A DNA stretch of 64,000 nucleotides from Pedobacter ginsengisoli (lineage in GTDB: Bacteria; Bacteroidota; Bacteroidia; Sphingobacteriales; Sphingobacteriaceae). This document shows, one piece after another, positions 25,091-34,917 of this stretch. The stretch's first letter is position 1. Each line of letters begins with the position of its first letter. The position numbers and the translations under genes were made by a program. The stretch is taken from assembly GCF_002736205.1 (NCBI RefSeq), contig NZ_CP024091.1, positions 434,001 to 498,000 on the forward strand, written 5' to 3'. The notes below the pieces were generated by a model that worked only from the letters and a program-made list of their open reading frames with translations, was not told the DNA's origin and ran no database searches.

Positions 25091-27193
25091 ATGCTAATAA
25101 GATTACTCTTAATTTTTGCCCTCGGCTTTTTATCGATCATTCATGCTTATGCTCAGGTACTAACTGATTCTATTAAACTGAAAGAGGTAAGCATTGTTGA
25201 TAAACTGAAACCCATCAGCAGAACCAGTATTTCGGTAACGCTATCTGAAAAGCAACTTCAGCAAACCAAAGGATCTGACCTTGCAGAAACCATAAAAGAG
25301 ATTGCCGGGGTAAGCATATTAAAAACAGGCTCAACCATTTCTAAGCCAGTTATAGAAGGGATGCATGGTAACAGAATACTGATCCTAAACAATGGGATAA
25401 GGCTCGAAGCACAACAATGGGGCTTAGAACATGCACCTGAAATTGATCCATTCCTTGCCAGCAGAATTCATGTTATAAAAGGAGCAGAATCTGTTAGGTA
25501 TGGGGCTGAAGCAATTGGTGGTGTGGTTATAGTAGAACCTCCATCTTTACCAATTTCTGAGGGTATTTCAGGAACGCTTAACCTTATCGGCGCATTAAAT
25601 GGGAGGTCGGGTGCTACATCGGCAATGCTTAATGGTGGATTAAAATCATTACCGGGCTTCGGCTGGAGATTACAGGGGACATTTAAAAGATCAGGTAATG
25701 TACGGTCTGCAGAGTACTACCTGGGGAACACCGGAGTTCAGGAGGTAAATTATTCGGCAGCTGCAGGATACAATAAAGGTAGGGCTTCGTATGAAATTTA
25801 TTATAGCCGTTTTGGTACTGAATTGGGCATTTTATATAGTGCACACGTAGGTACTAAGGAAGATATAGATGCCAGAATTGCAATAGGCAGGCCTCTGGAG
25901 AATTACGGATTTACCTATAATATTACTGCCCCCCGCCAAAAAGTTGTACACGATTTATTAAAGACCAAAGCCCATTATGTCGTTAATGATGGTCAGTCAT
26001 TGGATATAACATATGGTTTTCAAAAGAATCAACGGAAAGAGTATGATTTCAGGAGAGGTGATAGGGAAGCGCTTCCCATTACAGACCTGGTTTTAAATAC
26101 TCATACCCTGGATCTGGTTTTTGAAAAGCAGAACCTTCATGGAACAAAACGCTTATATGGCTTTAATGGGATTTTTCAGGTGAACAATAATATTCCCGGA
26201 ACGTTGGCAAATACATTTATTCCGAACTATGATAGCTTCACCGGTGGTGTTTTTGTGATTCAACGCTGGCTCACAAAAGACTTTGAATTTGAAGGCGGGC
26301 TGCGATACGACTTTAAACTATTTGATGCTGCCGGATACCGATATGCTAATAATAGCGATGATAATTCAGAGATTACAGAACAATACTACGGCGGGCAGAG
26401 CCGGTTTCATAATGTTACCGGGTCATTTGGTATGCTATGGAAAATTAACGAGTACTGGCAATTAGGTAGTAATCTCGGCTTAGCCTGGAGGGCACCTACA
26501 GCAAATGAATTGTTTAGCAATGGACTGCACCATGGTGCAGGGTTGTATGAAATAGGTGATCCTAATATTAAAACTGAGCAGGGCTATAAATGGGTAAATT
26601 CTTTAAAATATTATAAGGAAAAACTAAATTTTACTTTTGATGCTTATGCCCAGTACATTAATAATTACATCTATTCTGAACCTGATAAAACTTTCAGACA
26701 AACGGTAAGTGGTACCTATCCAATATTCAGATATAAACAAACCAATGCTTCTTTTTTTGGTACAAACTTCTCAGGAACTTATCACTTTTCTAAGGTCATA
26801 TCTTATAAACTCAATGCTTCATTAATAAGGGCGAGGGATGTAAGTAATAGTAAATATTTACCATACATCCCGTCCGACAGGCTAGATCAGCATATTCATC
26901 TCAATTTTCAATTTAAAAATTTAAACAATATCTGGATACAGGCAGGGCACAGCTTCGTTCGTCGTCAAACCCGTTATGAACCCGAAAGCGACTATGCAGC
27001 CCCTCCGGATGCCTATCACCTTTTTCAACTTTCAGGTGGAACAACTATGAAGATTGGAGCACAGGAACTTGGCTTAAACCTCGGCGTAGATAATCTATTT
27101 AATACCCCTTACAAAGAGTATATGAACCGATATAGATACTATACTCACGATATGGGAAGGAATATTACCATACGGCTAGCCTATAAATTTTAA
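25091..27193 (+). CDS. TonB-dependent receptor, ZnuD-like
   Basis: The protein is a 700-residue outer-membrane receptor: signal peptide ending HAYAQ, plug domain (LAETIKEIAGVSILKTGSTI), and a barrel ending in the aromatic-terminal strand NITIRLAYKF. It lacks the N-terminal carboxypeptidase-like domain of SusC proteins. The plug segment GMHGNRILILNNGIRLEAQQ followed by WGLEHAPEIDPF closely recalls the zinc receptor ZnuD, including the His positions. The gene starts 12 bases after the COG0523 gene, under the same putative Zur operator. Zinc uptake is therefore the best reading, though heme or another metal complex is possible. Confidence 0.87.
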   Translation: MLIRLLLIFALGFLSIIHAYAQVLTDSIKLKEVSIVDKLKPISRTSISVTLSEKQLQQTKGSDLAETIKEIAGVSILKTGSTISKPVIEGMHGNRILILNNGIRLEAQQWGLEHAPEIDPFLASRIHVIKGAESVRYGAEAIGGVVIVEPPSLPISEGISGTLNLIGALNGRSGATSAMLNGGLKSLPGFGWRLQGTFKRSGNVRSAEYYLGNTGVQEVNYSAAAGYNKGRASYEIYYSRFGTELGILYSAHVGTKEDIDARIAIGRPLENYGFTYNITAPRQKVVHDLLKTKAHYVVNDGQSLDITYGFQKNQRKEYDFRRGDREALPITDLVLNTHTLDLVFEKQNLHGTKRLYGFNGIFQVNNNIPGTLANTFIPNYDSFTGGVFVIQRWLTKDFEFEGGLRYDFKLFDAAGYRYANNSDDNSEITEQYYGGQSRFHNVTGSFGMLWKINEYWQLGSNLGLAWRAPTANELFSNGLHHGAGLYEIGDPNIKTEQGYKWVNSLKYYKEKLNFTFDAYAQYINNYIYSEPDKTFRQTVSGTYPIFRYKQTNASFFGTNFSGTYHFSKVISYKLNASLIRARDVSNSKYLPYIPSDRLDQHIHLNFQFKNLNNIWIQAGHSFVRRQTRYEPESDYAAPPDAYHLFQLSGGTTMKIGAQELGLNLGVDNLFNTPYKEYMNRYRYYTHDMGRNITIRLAYKF

Positions 27194-27233
27194 CCGAATA
27201 AATCTTATCAATTACATATAACAATTTACAATT

Positions 27234-27875
27234 ATGAACAAATTACGCAATTACTCATTAGCAATCTTAGTAGCATTTATCGCACTCACATTTAATGCCT
27301 GTAAGAAAGATCCCAAGCCAGAAGTACCGGAAGAAGAAATCGGAAAAGCGGAGCTTACTTTTCTTGAAGTTGAACGTGAGGAGCATGGAGATCACTACCA
27401 TTATAACCCTATTGCCGAAGCAAAACCTACAAGTATAACCTTTGATAGTAAAGGTTTGCCTCCTGTTGGTACACATCTGCATCTTATAGAGGGTAAAACT
27501 TACAAACTAACACTTAAATCATTTGATTTTGCGAACCGCGAAATGCAGCAGGAGTTCCTGGAAAAGCACGACATCCATCAGGCATTTATATTGGGCGCAC
27601 CTGAAGGGGTTTTAACTTATGTTTATGCAGATAGGGATAAGGAAAATAAGAAAATAAATGTTGGGGTAACGGGATATCTGACAGTTGATGAGCAGACAGA
27701 AAAGGGATTTACATTCCGCTATGTACTTCGTCACCTTAATCCTGGTGTAAAAGCCGGCATCACTGCTGCGAACTGGAATGATGTTAATTTCGCTTCAAAA
27801 TTTGCGGGGGCAAATGATTTGGATTTGAAATTTGAATTGCACCCCGTTCACGATGGTGAACACGAGGTTCATTAG
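27234..27875 (+). CDS. His-rich lipoprotein of the zinc cluster
   Basis: A lipobox ends in TFNAC at Cys23, so the protein is a lipoprotein of 213 residues. His clusters occur at the start (REEHGDHYHYNP), in the middle (THLHLIEG) and at the end (LHPVHDGEHEVH), a pattern expected of a periplasmic or surface zinc binder. I do not recognise a named domain with certainty. It follows the ZnuD-like receptor by 40 bases and precedes a terminator, so it is the last gene of the rightward operon. It probably collects zinc for the receptor; this is inference. Confidence 0.8.
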   Translation: MNKLRNYSLAILVAFIALTFNACKKDPKPEVPEEEIGKAELTFLEVEREEHGDHYHYNPIAEAKPTSITFDSKGLPPVGTHLHLIEGKTYKLTLKSFDFANREMQQEFLEKHDIHQAFILGAPEGVLTYVYADRDKENKKINVGVTGYLTVDEQTEKGFTFRYVLRHLNPGVKAGITAANWNDVNFASKFAGANDLDLKFELHPVHDGEHEVH

Positions 27876-27884
27876 CGCTCACCT

Positions 27885-27921
27885 GAATTGATAAGCACGA
27901 TTTTTCGCAGCTTATCAATTC
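27885..27921 (+). terminator. Terminator of the rightward zinc operon
   Basis: A 12-bp perfect stem (GAATTGATAAGC at 27885-27896 and its complement at 27910-27921) with a 13-base loop is followed by TTTTC. It lies 9 bases after the stop of the His-rich lipoprotein gene. Confidence 0.8.
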
Positions 27922-27987
27922 TTTTCAAATTAATTTATTAATATTGAGTTTAAAACGAACTCGTATTTGAAAGGGGGATAAGGATTT

Positions 27988-28563
27988 ATGATCAATTATA
28001 GCGCATGCTTTGACCAGGAGCTTGTCCTCTTACTGAAAGACGACGATGATGCTGCTTTCAAAGAAATCTATCTGCGCTATGATAAGCTTCTTCTGATCTA
28101 TGCTTATAAGAAATTGCGGAACAGAGAGGAAGCAAAAGATCTTGTTCAGGATGTGTTTACCTGGCTGTGGAACAGCCGTAAAGATTTTTCTATAAACACA
28201 ACCCTGTCAGGATATCTTTATAAATCTGTGCTTAATCGAATTTTTGATGTCGTTAAGCATAAAGGTATTATTAGAAAATATGTGGACAGTGGAGAGCATT
28301 ACATTGAAATAAGTAATGAAGAAACTGATTATCTAATCCGTGAAAAGGATATTGCGCTGCTAATTGAAAAGGAAATATTAGCTATGCCACCAAAAATGCG
28401 CGAGATTTATACCTTAAAAAAGAAATATTTTTTAAGTACTAAAGAAATTGCTACAGAACTGAGTCTTTCAGAACATACTGTTTCAACCCAAATGAAACGT
28501 GCGCTTAAGCACCTTAAAGTTAAACTTGGTATTATAGTTTTATTCATAACTGTCAGTTTTTGA
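27988..28563 (+). CDS. ECF RNA polymerase sigma factor (SusC/FecR-linked)
   Basis: The protein has region 2 (FKEIYLRYDKLLLIYAYKKL, then EEAKDLVQDVFTWLW) and region 4 (LSTKEIATELSLSEHTVSTQ) of extracytoplasmic-function sigma factors, with a length of 191 aa. A hydrophobic tail (GIIVLFITVSF) ends it, as in many Bacteroidota members. The next gene encodes its FecR anti-sigma factor, followed by a SusC with an STN domain. This is the classic three-part signal path from outer membrane to promoter. Confidence 0.93.
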   Translation: MINYSACFDQELVLLLKDDDDAAFKEIYLRYDKLLLIYAYKKLRNREEAKDLVQDVFTWLWNSRKDFSINTTLSGYLYKSVLNRIFDVVKHKGIIRKYVDSGEHYIEISNEETDYLIREKDIALLIEKEILAMPPKMREIYTLKKKYFLSTKEIATELSLSEHTVSTQMKRALKHLKVKLGIIVLFITVSF

Positions 28564-28654
28564 TTTATTTTAATTTTTTTTTCCTCATTGTACCTAATGG
28601 CTTCTTTTGAATCGTCTTAGTCTTTAGTAAGGGTTAAACCCGAAAGAAAAGATT

Positions 28655-29785
28655 ATGCAAAAAGACATACAAGCCATACTAGATAAAGTGAGTTCAGGAA
28701 ATGGAACGGCCGAAGAGCAGCAAATTGCCAAGTATTGGTTGCATCAACTTCATCAGGATGAAGAATCGGGGCTTTCTGAAAATGAGCTGGATACTCTTAG
28801 TGCTGAAATGTGGAATGAAATTCGGAACAAAAGAAAGGCAGAAAGCCCAAGAAGACGCATTTTATGGCCGGCAATTGCTGCCACTGCCTGCCTTGTTTTA
28901 GCGCTTGGTTCAGTCCTGTATTTCAATCAAAGTGGTACATCGCATGACAATAAAGTAGCCAGGGTATTGTTTCAGGATATTCCTGCGGGAGGAAATAAAG
29001 CCTATTTAACCTTAGCTAACGGTAAAAAGATTAGCTTGACAGATGCATCCAGCGGAGCAATAGCTACCCAGGCGGGTATACAAATCAGTAAGACATCCAG
29101 CGGACAACTTATTTATACGATTACTAATCAAAAAGCAACAGGACAAACCGATTATTATAACCGTATTGAAACACCTAGGGGTGGGCAGTATCAGTTAAAT
29201 CTTCCTGACGGAACTAAGGTTTGGCTCAACTCGGCCTCCTCTTTAAATTACCTTGTTAATTTCTCTTCAAAAGAAGAAAGAATTGTTGAATTAACTGGTG
29301 AAGCTTATTTTGAAGTAGCAAAAGATAAAAAACATCCATTCCTGGTACGCAGTGCAGGTCAGGAAGTTAAAGTTCTTGGTACCCATTTTAATGTAAATGC
29401 TTATGTGGACGAGAGCGGAGTTAAAACTACATTGCTAGAAGGATCAGTAAGGGTGAATAATGATGTTGTTCTGGTTCCGGGAGAACAATCTGTTTATGCA
29501 GGTGGTAAGCTCAATGTAAAGGCTGTAAATGCCAGTGATGCAATAGATTGGAAGAATGGAGAGTTCGTTTTTAATAAAGATCCGCTTACCGATATTTTAA
29601 GGAAGGTATCGAGATGGTATAATGTAGATATTATCTATATACGTGATCTTGGTTCGGGGCTAGATGTTCCTACTTTTAGTGGCTCCGTGTCCAGATTTGA
29701 AAATGTATCCGTCATATTGAGAATGCTTGAAGAAACCAGTAATGTCCGTTTTGCTATTGAAGGCAAGACGATAAAAGTAAAATAA
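28655..29785 (+). CDS. FecR family anti-sigma factor
   Basis: The layout is the same as in the copy at 802: a cytoplasmic N-terminus, a membrane helix (about 71-90), then the FecR domain (TPRGGQYQLNLPDGTKVWLN, TGEAYFEVAKDKKHPF) and the C-terminal region (WKNGEFVFNKDPLTDILRKV). It has 376 residues and lacks the two repeat-derived inserts of the other copy, which makes it a good reference for them. It would hold the sigma factor encoded 91 bases upstream until the SusC receptor binds its ligand. Confidence 0.93.
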   Translation: MQKDIQAILDKVSSGNGTAEEQQIAKYWLHQLHQDEESGLSENELDTLSAEMWNEIRNKRKAESPRRRILWPAIAATACLVLALGSVLYFNQSGTSHDNKVARVLFQDIPAGGNKAYLTLANGKKISLTDASSGAIATQAGIQISKTSSGQLIYTITNQKATGQTDYYNRIETPRGGQYQLNLPDGTKVWLNSASSLNYLVNFSSKEERIVELTGEAYFEVAKDKKHPFLVRSAGQEVKVLGTHFNVNAYVDESGVKTTLLEGSVRVNNDVVLVPGEQSVYAGGKLNVKAVNASDAIDWKNGEFVFNKDPLTDILRKVSRWYNVDIIYIRDLGSGLDVPTFSGSVSRFENVSVILRMLEETSNVRFAIEGKTIKVK

Positions 29786-29821
29786 CCTAACCAATACAAT
29801 CAACAACTAAACAAAAACAAA

Positions 29822-29909
29822 ATGAAAAGAATCAAAGGCAAAGCAAGCTGATATTTCCGCTTAGGTTTTTAAGAAAAAAGCTATGAAAGTGTTTCAGCAC
29901 TTCCATAGC
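29822..29909 (+). promoter_or_regulatory. Leader of the second SusC gene: 9-codon ORF plus hairpin
   Basis: A 9-codon frame (29822-29851, MKRIKGKAS) follows an AACTAAACAAAAACAAA leader. About 28 bases later a hairpin spans 29880-29909: GCTATG, an A-C mismatch, AAGTG, a 6-base loop and the complements. The plan matches the leader at 2031-2125. It probably controls transcription or translation of SusC; this is inference. Confidence 0.45.
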
Positions 29910-29977
29910 AATATCTGAGTTAACCATAAAAAACAAATTCCAGATCAGTTTAATGTATTAACCCAAGCTTCAAAGGT

Positions 29978-32900
29978 ATGAAATTATATACTTTTAACCT
30001 AGGTGTGCCATGCCAGTGGCTACCTCCGAAATTTTTATCAATTATGAATTCGGTTATCCGGCAATTTGCCGCAACTGATAAAAGAAAATTACTAATGAGA
30101 ATTAACTTGATCATAATTATAATGACCAGCTGTTTACTGCAAGTCAGTGCATCTAGTTTTGCGCAGCGATTTAGCTATAAGAAACAACAGGTTGCACTAC
30201 GTCAGGTTTTTCAAGAAATCAAAAAACAGACCGGATACAAGGTGCTATATTCAGATCAGAATGTAAATGGTAACCTTTTAATTAATGTTGAATTTAATAA
30301 TGCAGAATTAGAAATTGTATTGCAATCCTTGTTAAAAGACTTGCAATTGACGTATAAGATAGATCAAAAAGTAATTCTTATTAATGCGTTGGCTAAGCCT
30401 GCGCTTCAGCAAATGACAACTTTACCAGCTAAAGCTGATATCAGCGGAAAAGTGGTAGATGATAAAGGTAAACCTCTTCCCGGGGCATCAGTAAGTGTAA
30501 AAGGACAGGGTAAGACTGTCAGTACAAACGACGAGGGTATCTTTCTTTTAAAAGATGTACAGGAGCCCGTAACATTGATTGTTTCATTTATAGGCTACAT
30601 CCGTAAAGAAGTTGAGGTTGTTAAAAACCAACAGTTGGTTATAACGCTAATGGAGGATGTTGGTCAGCTAAACAATGTCATCGTTGTTGGCTATGATAGT
30701 AAGAAACAGAATGAATTGACAAGTGCTGTGGCTGTAGTCTCATCAGCGAAATTGAAAGATGTAACAGCTAATAATGTAGGCACAATGCTTCAGGGTAAAG
30801 TGGCAGGTTTGCAAGTAGTAAACAGTTCCGGTGCACCTGGCTCTGTTCCAGAAATAAGATTAAGAGGGGTATCTTCTGTAAATGCCAATCAAAGCCCTCT
30901 TGTAGTGGTAGATGGGATTATTGGGGGGAATTATGATCCTAATGATGTCGCGTCAGTTACTGTGCTTAAAGATGCAGGAGCTACTGCATTATATGGCTCT
31001 CAGGCAAATGCAGGTGTTATTATTGTAAATACCAAACGCGCTACATCCGGAGAAACCAACTTTGAGTTTAAGGCTACATCTGGATTTAGAACAGCTGATT
31101 TTGGTAAACTGGATGTAATGAACAGTGCCGAATTATATGACTATCAGAAAGAATTTTACCGTGATTATATTATTGGTGCCGCAGATAATTCATATAAAAT
31201 AGATCTGATTAAATTTTATAGTGAGCGTCCGTTATCACTTCTGAATCAGGATTATGACTGGTCAAAAGAATCTTTTAAAGCCGCGCCGGTAAATGCATTT
31301 TATTTGTCGGCTAGCGGAAGTACAGAAAAGAATAATTATTATGTAGGCGCATCTTACTATAACGAGAAAGGGACTTTTCTAAACACAGGTTTCCAACGTA
31401 TTAATGTTCGTGCCAACTCTACTTATACCTTCTCTAAGAAATTAAGTGTAACTAATAACATCAACCTGAGTGCTTCAATTGGTAAAAGTTATGATTATAA
31501 CGACGTATATTACTCCTTTTTAAATCTGCCTTGGGACAATCCATATGACGCAAATGGTAAGCCTATTTATGTAGATGGGAACTCGACCTTTAAATGGTGG
31601 TCTCGCGATAAAATCAATCCCATTCATACAGTTAAGAACTCTGAGCATCCTTACAAAGGGTTTGATGTAAATTATGATTTCGGATTAAACTATAATATTA
31701 ATAGTTGGTTAACTTTCTCGAGCACCAATAGGGGCTCCGCAGGTTTTAATAAAGGCAAAAATTACTTCTCTCCACTTGTAGCAGGTACTTACCATGGAAC
31801 TGGCTTTATTGATGAGCTGAATACGCTAAATTATGGTGTTATCTCCAATAATCTGTTTAAATTCAATTTTCAATTTGGAGATCATTCAATTACAGGATTG
31901 GCAGGAATAGCCCTGGAAGCTGGACAAACAGAATACTCCGGAGCTTCGGGTAAAGGCTTGCCAGAGGGATTGAAGGTACTGAATGTAGTATCTAACAATC
32001 AACTTGTAAATGGGTTTACCGATAAAAGCTACCTTCAATCCGGATTATCGCAGGTTAACTATAATTATAAAAGTCGCTACTTTTTATCAGGGTCATTTCG
32101 TGTAGATGGATCTTCTGCCTTCCCGGAAGGGAACCGGTATGCTTCCTTTCCTTCAGTATCAGGAGCCTGGTTAGCAAGTAATGAAGACTTTTTGAAAAAT
32201 AGTAATTTCATTGATAATTTAAAGCTAAGGCTAAGTTATGGTATAACCGGAACTCAGGATATTGGTTCATCAAGATATCTGGGACTATATTCTTTAACCA
32301 CTCAATATAATTCACTAACCGGGGCAGTACCTTATCAGCTCGCAAGTCCTAATTTAACCTGGGAGAGTAAGCATCAAATTAATGCGGGTATTGATATAGG
32401 CTTATTTAAAAGAGTTAATCTAACGGTTGATGTGTACCGTAATAACACCAAAGATCTGCTTTTGCAGGTTTCGCAACCTCTGTCTGTTGGCTTTGAAACG
32501 AAATGGGAAAACGCCGGAAATGTAATCAATAAAGGAATCGAACTGGGAATTAGTAGTACAAACATTAAAACAACCGATTTTGAATGGACAACAGATTTTA
32601 CCATAAACTTTAATAGCAATAAACTGTATGGTTTACCAGCAGATATTGTGAAGACAGGATCCTGGAGTATTTCCCAGATCTATCGTAATGGAGGTAACCT
32701 TTACGAATTTTATATGCCTAAATGGCTTGGAATAGATAGCCAGACCGGTGCGCCTGTTTGGGAGAAACTGATTTACAATGAAGAGGGTAAAGCAGTTGCA
32801 ACTGAAAAAACGCTCAATTACGCTGAAGCTACTACTCAGGAATCAGGATCGGCACTGCCTAAATACCAGGGTGGTTTCAATAATAGTTTGAGTTATAAAG

Positions 32901-33367
32901 GCTTCAACTTGCGCGTAAGTACTTATTTTAACTATGGCAATAAGGTGTTTAGCAATAATCTCCGTTTTATGATGAACGATGGTCATGAACCTTATTATAA
33001 CCAGATCAGAATGCCCGATGGCACTAAGATATGGTCTGGCCCGGGTGATACTGGTGCTACTGAACCAAGTCCTCAGAATTCGGCAAATTCTACAGAAACC
33101 TCTACCCGTTACCTTAAAGACGGGAGTTATTTTACCATCAGAAATATTTCATTTAGTTATGCGTTGCCTACCTCTTTGGTAAAGAAATTGCATTTTAAGG
33201 CAATCACCTTAGGAATTACGGCTGATAATGTGGCTACATTCTCAAATTTCTTAGGCCAGGATCCGCAAACCACGATTAGTTCAGGAAGTTTTGTAACGCC
33301 AGGGGTGTCAGACTTCAAATACCCTAACAACAGGCAATATTTATTTACCGCTAACTTCAACTTTTAA
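29978..33367 (+). CDS. SusC/RagA-type TonB-dependent receptor with STN domain
   Basis: The full-length protein has 1,129 residues. After a long N-terminus and signal peptide (ending VSASSFAQ) come the STN domain (VALRQVFQEIKKQTGYKVLY), which passes signals to FecR, a carboxypeptidase-like domain (ISGKVVDDKGKPLPGASVSV), the plug (VTVLKDAGATALYGSQANAG) and the barrel, ending LFTANFNF. Earlier or later Met codons (for example at 30095) are alternative starts. The SusD partner begins 4 bases after the stop. The substrate is unknown, probably a glycan given the rest of the locus. Confidence 0.95.
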   Translation: MKLYTFNLGVPCQWLPPKFLSIMNSVIRQFAATDKRKLLMRINLIIIIMTSCLLQVSASSFAQRFSYKKQQVALRQVFQEIKKQTGYKVLYSDQNVNGNLLINVEFNNAELEIVLQSLLKDLQLTYKIDQKVILINALAKPALQQMTTLPAKADISGKVVDDKGKPLPGASVSVKGQGKTVSTNDEGIFLLKDVQEPVTLIVSFIGYIRKEVEVVKNQQLVITLMEDVGQLNNVIVVGYDSKKQNELTSAVAVVSSAKLKDVTANNVGTMLQGKVAGLQVVNSSGAPGSVPEIRLRGVSSVNANQSPLVVVDGIIGGNYDPNDVASVTVLKDAGATALYGSQANAGVIIVNTKRATSGETNFEFKATSGFRTADFGKLDVMNSAELYDYQKEFYRDYIIGAADNSYKIDLIKFYSERPLSLLNQDYDWSKESFKAAPVNAFYLSASGSTEKNNYYVGASYYNEKGTFLNTGFQRINVRANSTYTFSKKLSVTNNINLSASIGKSYDYNDVYYSFLNLPWDNPYDANGKPIYVDGNSTFKWWSRDKINPIHTVKNSEHPYKGFDVNYDFGLNYNINSWLTFSSTNRGSAGFNKGKNYFSPLVAGTYHGTGFIDELNTLNYGVISNNLFKFNFQFGDHSITGLAGIALEAGQTEYSGASGKGLPEGLKVLNVVSNNQLVNGFTDKSYLQSGLSQVNYNYKSRYFLSGSFRVDGSSAFPEGNRYASFPSVSGAWLASNEDFLKNSNFIDNLKLRLSYGITGTQDIGSSRYLGLYSLTTQYNSLTGAVPYQLASPNLTWESKHQINAGIDIGLFKRVNLTVDVYRNNTKDLLLQVSQPLSVGFETKWENAGNVINKGIELGISSTNIKTTDFEWTTDFTINFNSNKLYGLPADIVKTGSWSISQIYRNGGNLYEFYMPKWLGIDSQTGAPVWEKLIYNEEGKAVATEKTLNYAEATTQESGSALPKYQGGFNNSLSYKGFNLRVSTYFNYGNKVFSNNLRFMMNDGHEPYYNQIRMPDGTKIWSGPGDTGATEPSPQNSANSTETSTRYLKDGSYFTIRNISFSYALPTSLVKKLHFKAITLGITADNVATFSNFLGQDPQTTISSGSFVTPGVSDFKYPNNRQYLFTANFNF

Positions 33368-33371
33368 GCAT

Positions 33372-34889
33372 ATGAAAAAGTATTTATTCTCCATAATTGT
33401 TCTTCTGCTCATCTTTGGGAACAGCTGCAAAAATCTTGATGTTGCACCAAGTGATGCCATTAGTACAGAAACACTGATTACTACTACTGACGGCTTAACA
33501 AATGCCTTAAATGGTGCTTACGCTTTGTTTAAAGATCATATTACATTTAACGGTACAATAGACCAGAACAATATGTATTTACGTCAGTTTTATCATTTGT
33601 CTGACTTTGCGAGTGACGATATTGTATGCGGACAAGTCACTACTGATCCTCTGTTTTATAGTTTTAGTCTTGGTCATTCACCATCGCAAGGCAATACAAG
33701 GTATTTTTGGTATGTATCTTATAAAATAATTACCGGTGTTAATACCGTAATTGAAGCAGTAGAGAAATCGGGAACACAGGATCCGGCAAAGTTACAGCTG
33801 CTGGGAGAGTGTTATTTTCTAAGAGCGTTTTGTCATTTTAACCTGGTTAGATTGTTTGGTAAACCTTATAGTGTAGATCCTGCTGCTGATGGAATTATTC
33901 TACGTACCAATCTTACTGATCCATCTAAAAAGAAGCGCGCTACTGTAGCGGAAGTATATGATGCTGTTATTGCTGATGCTGAAAAGGCTGCTTCTTTAAT
34001 GACACAGCCAAGAACTGTGCAATATGCATCAAAAGAAGCTGCATGGGCATTGTTATCACGAGTGAATTTATATAAGGAAGACAATCAGAAAGCGATTGAG
34101 TATGCCAATATGGTGATCAATTCTAAACGGTTCAGTCTTGCAACAGCTGCAACCTACCCGTCTATGTTTGCCAATGCGCAAACAAGTACAGAAACTATTT
34201 TTTGCATAGCCTTTACCCCAGTTGATGATTATGGTAAATTCGGATCTATTGCATCGATGATTTATTCTGATGGAAATTCAGGATGGGGTGAGGAGTATGC
34301 TTCTTCTTCATTGAGGAATGTAATGTCAAAACACCCTGAAGATGTTAGATGGTCTTATATTGTCCCACTAAAAGACTCCAATGGAATCATACAAAAGAAA
34401 AATGGTATCGAAGTATATTATATAAGCAAGTTTTCTTTCCAGGGTGGTCTTCCCAACTTAAGTTCTCCAATCATGTTTCGATTGTCAGAAATGTATTTGA
34501 ATAGAGCAGAAGCAGAAGCTAAGTTAAGCAATGCTGGCGCTGCTCTTGATGATGTGGATATGATTCGTAAAAACCGTGGACTGGAGAGCTCTTTGTACAA
34601 TAAAACATTACCATCAGGCTATTCGGCATTAGATGTTGTCTTGGAAGAAAAACGTATAGAAATGGCCTTTGAAGGGCATAGAACCTATGATGTTTATCGC
34701 AATAAGAGAGCTATGAATAAAGCATACTGGGGTTATCATCTTGCCGGATTAAAAGAAACTGATATTGATTTGAGCAAAACGCCGTCAGGCTATGCTAACC
34801 TATCAGTGAACTACACCAACCCAAGGGTTATTTATTTTGTGCCTATTGATGAAGTGTTGAGTAACCCACTTGCTACTCAAAATCAATAG
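33372..34889 (+). CDS. SusD/RagB family nutrient-binding lipoprotein
   Basis: The lipobox (IFGNSC, Cys at about 19) and the SusD helices (LLGECYFLRAFCHFNLVRLF, ALLSRVNLYKEDNQKAIEYA, NRAEAEAKLSNAGAALDDVD) are clear, as is the late EEKRIEMAFEGHRTYDVYRN motif. It has 505 residues, the usual length. It pairs with the SusC encoded 4 bases upstream to form the surface uptake complex. Confidence 0.95.
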   Translation: MKKYLFSIIVLLLIFGNSCKNLDVAPSDAISTETLITTTDGLTNALNGAYALFKDHITFNGTIDQNNMYLRQFYHLSDFASDDIVCGQVTTDPLFYSFSLGHSPSQGNTRYFWYVSYKIITGVNTVIEAVEKSGTQDPAKLQLLGECYFLRAFCHFNLVRLFGKPYSVDPAADGIILRTNLTDPSKKKRATVAEVYDAVIADAEKAASLMTQPRTVQYASKEAAWALLSRVNLYKEDNQKAIEYANMVINSKRFSLATAATYPSMFANAQTSTETIFCIAFTPVDDYGKFGSIASMIYSDGNSGWGEEYASSSLRNVMSKHPEDVRWSYIVPLKDSNGIIQKKNGIEVYYISKFSFQGGLPNLSSPIMFRLSEMYLNRAEAEAKLSNAGAALDDVDMIRKNRGLESSLYNKTLPSGYSALDVVLEEKRIEMAFEGHRTYDVYRNKRAMNKAYWGYHLAGLKETDIDLSKTPSGYANLSVNYTNPRVIYFVPIDEVLSNPLATQNQ

Positions 34890-34917
34890 TAAAGTCGATT
34901 ATAAATATTTTATTGAT

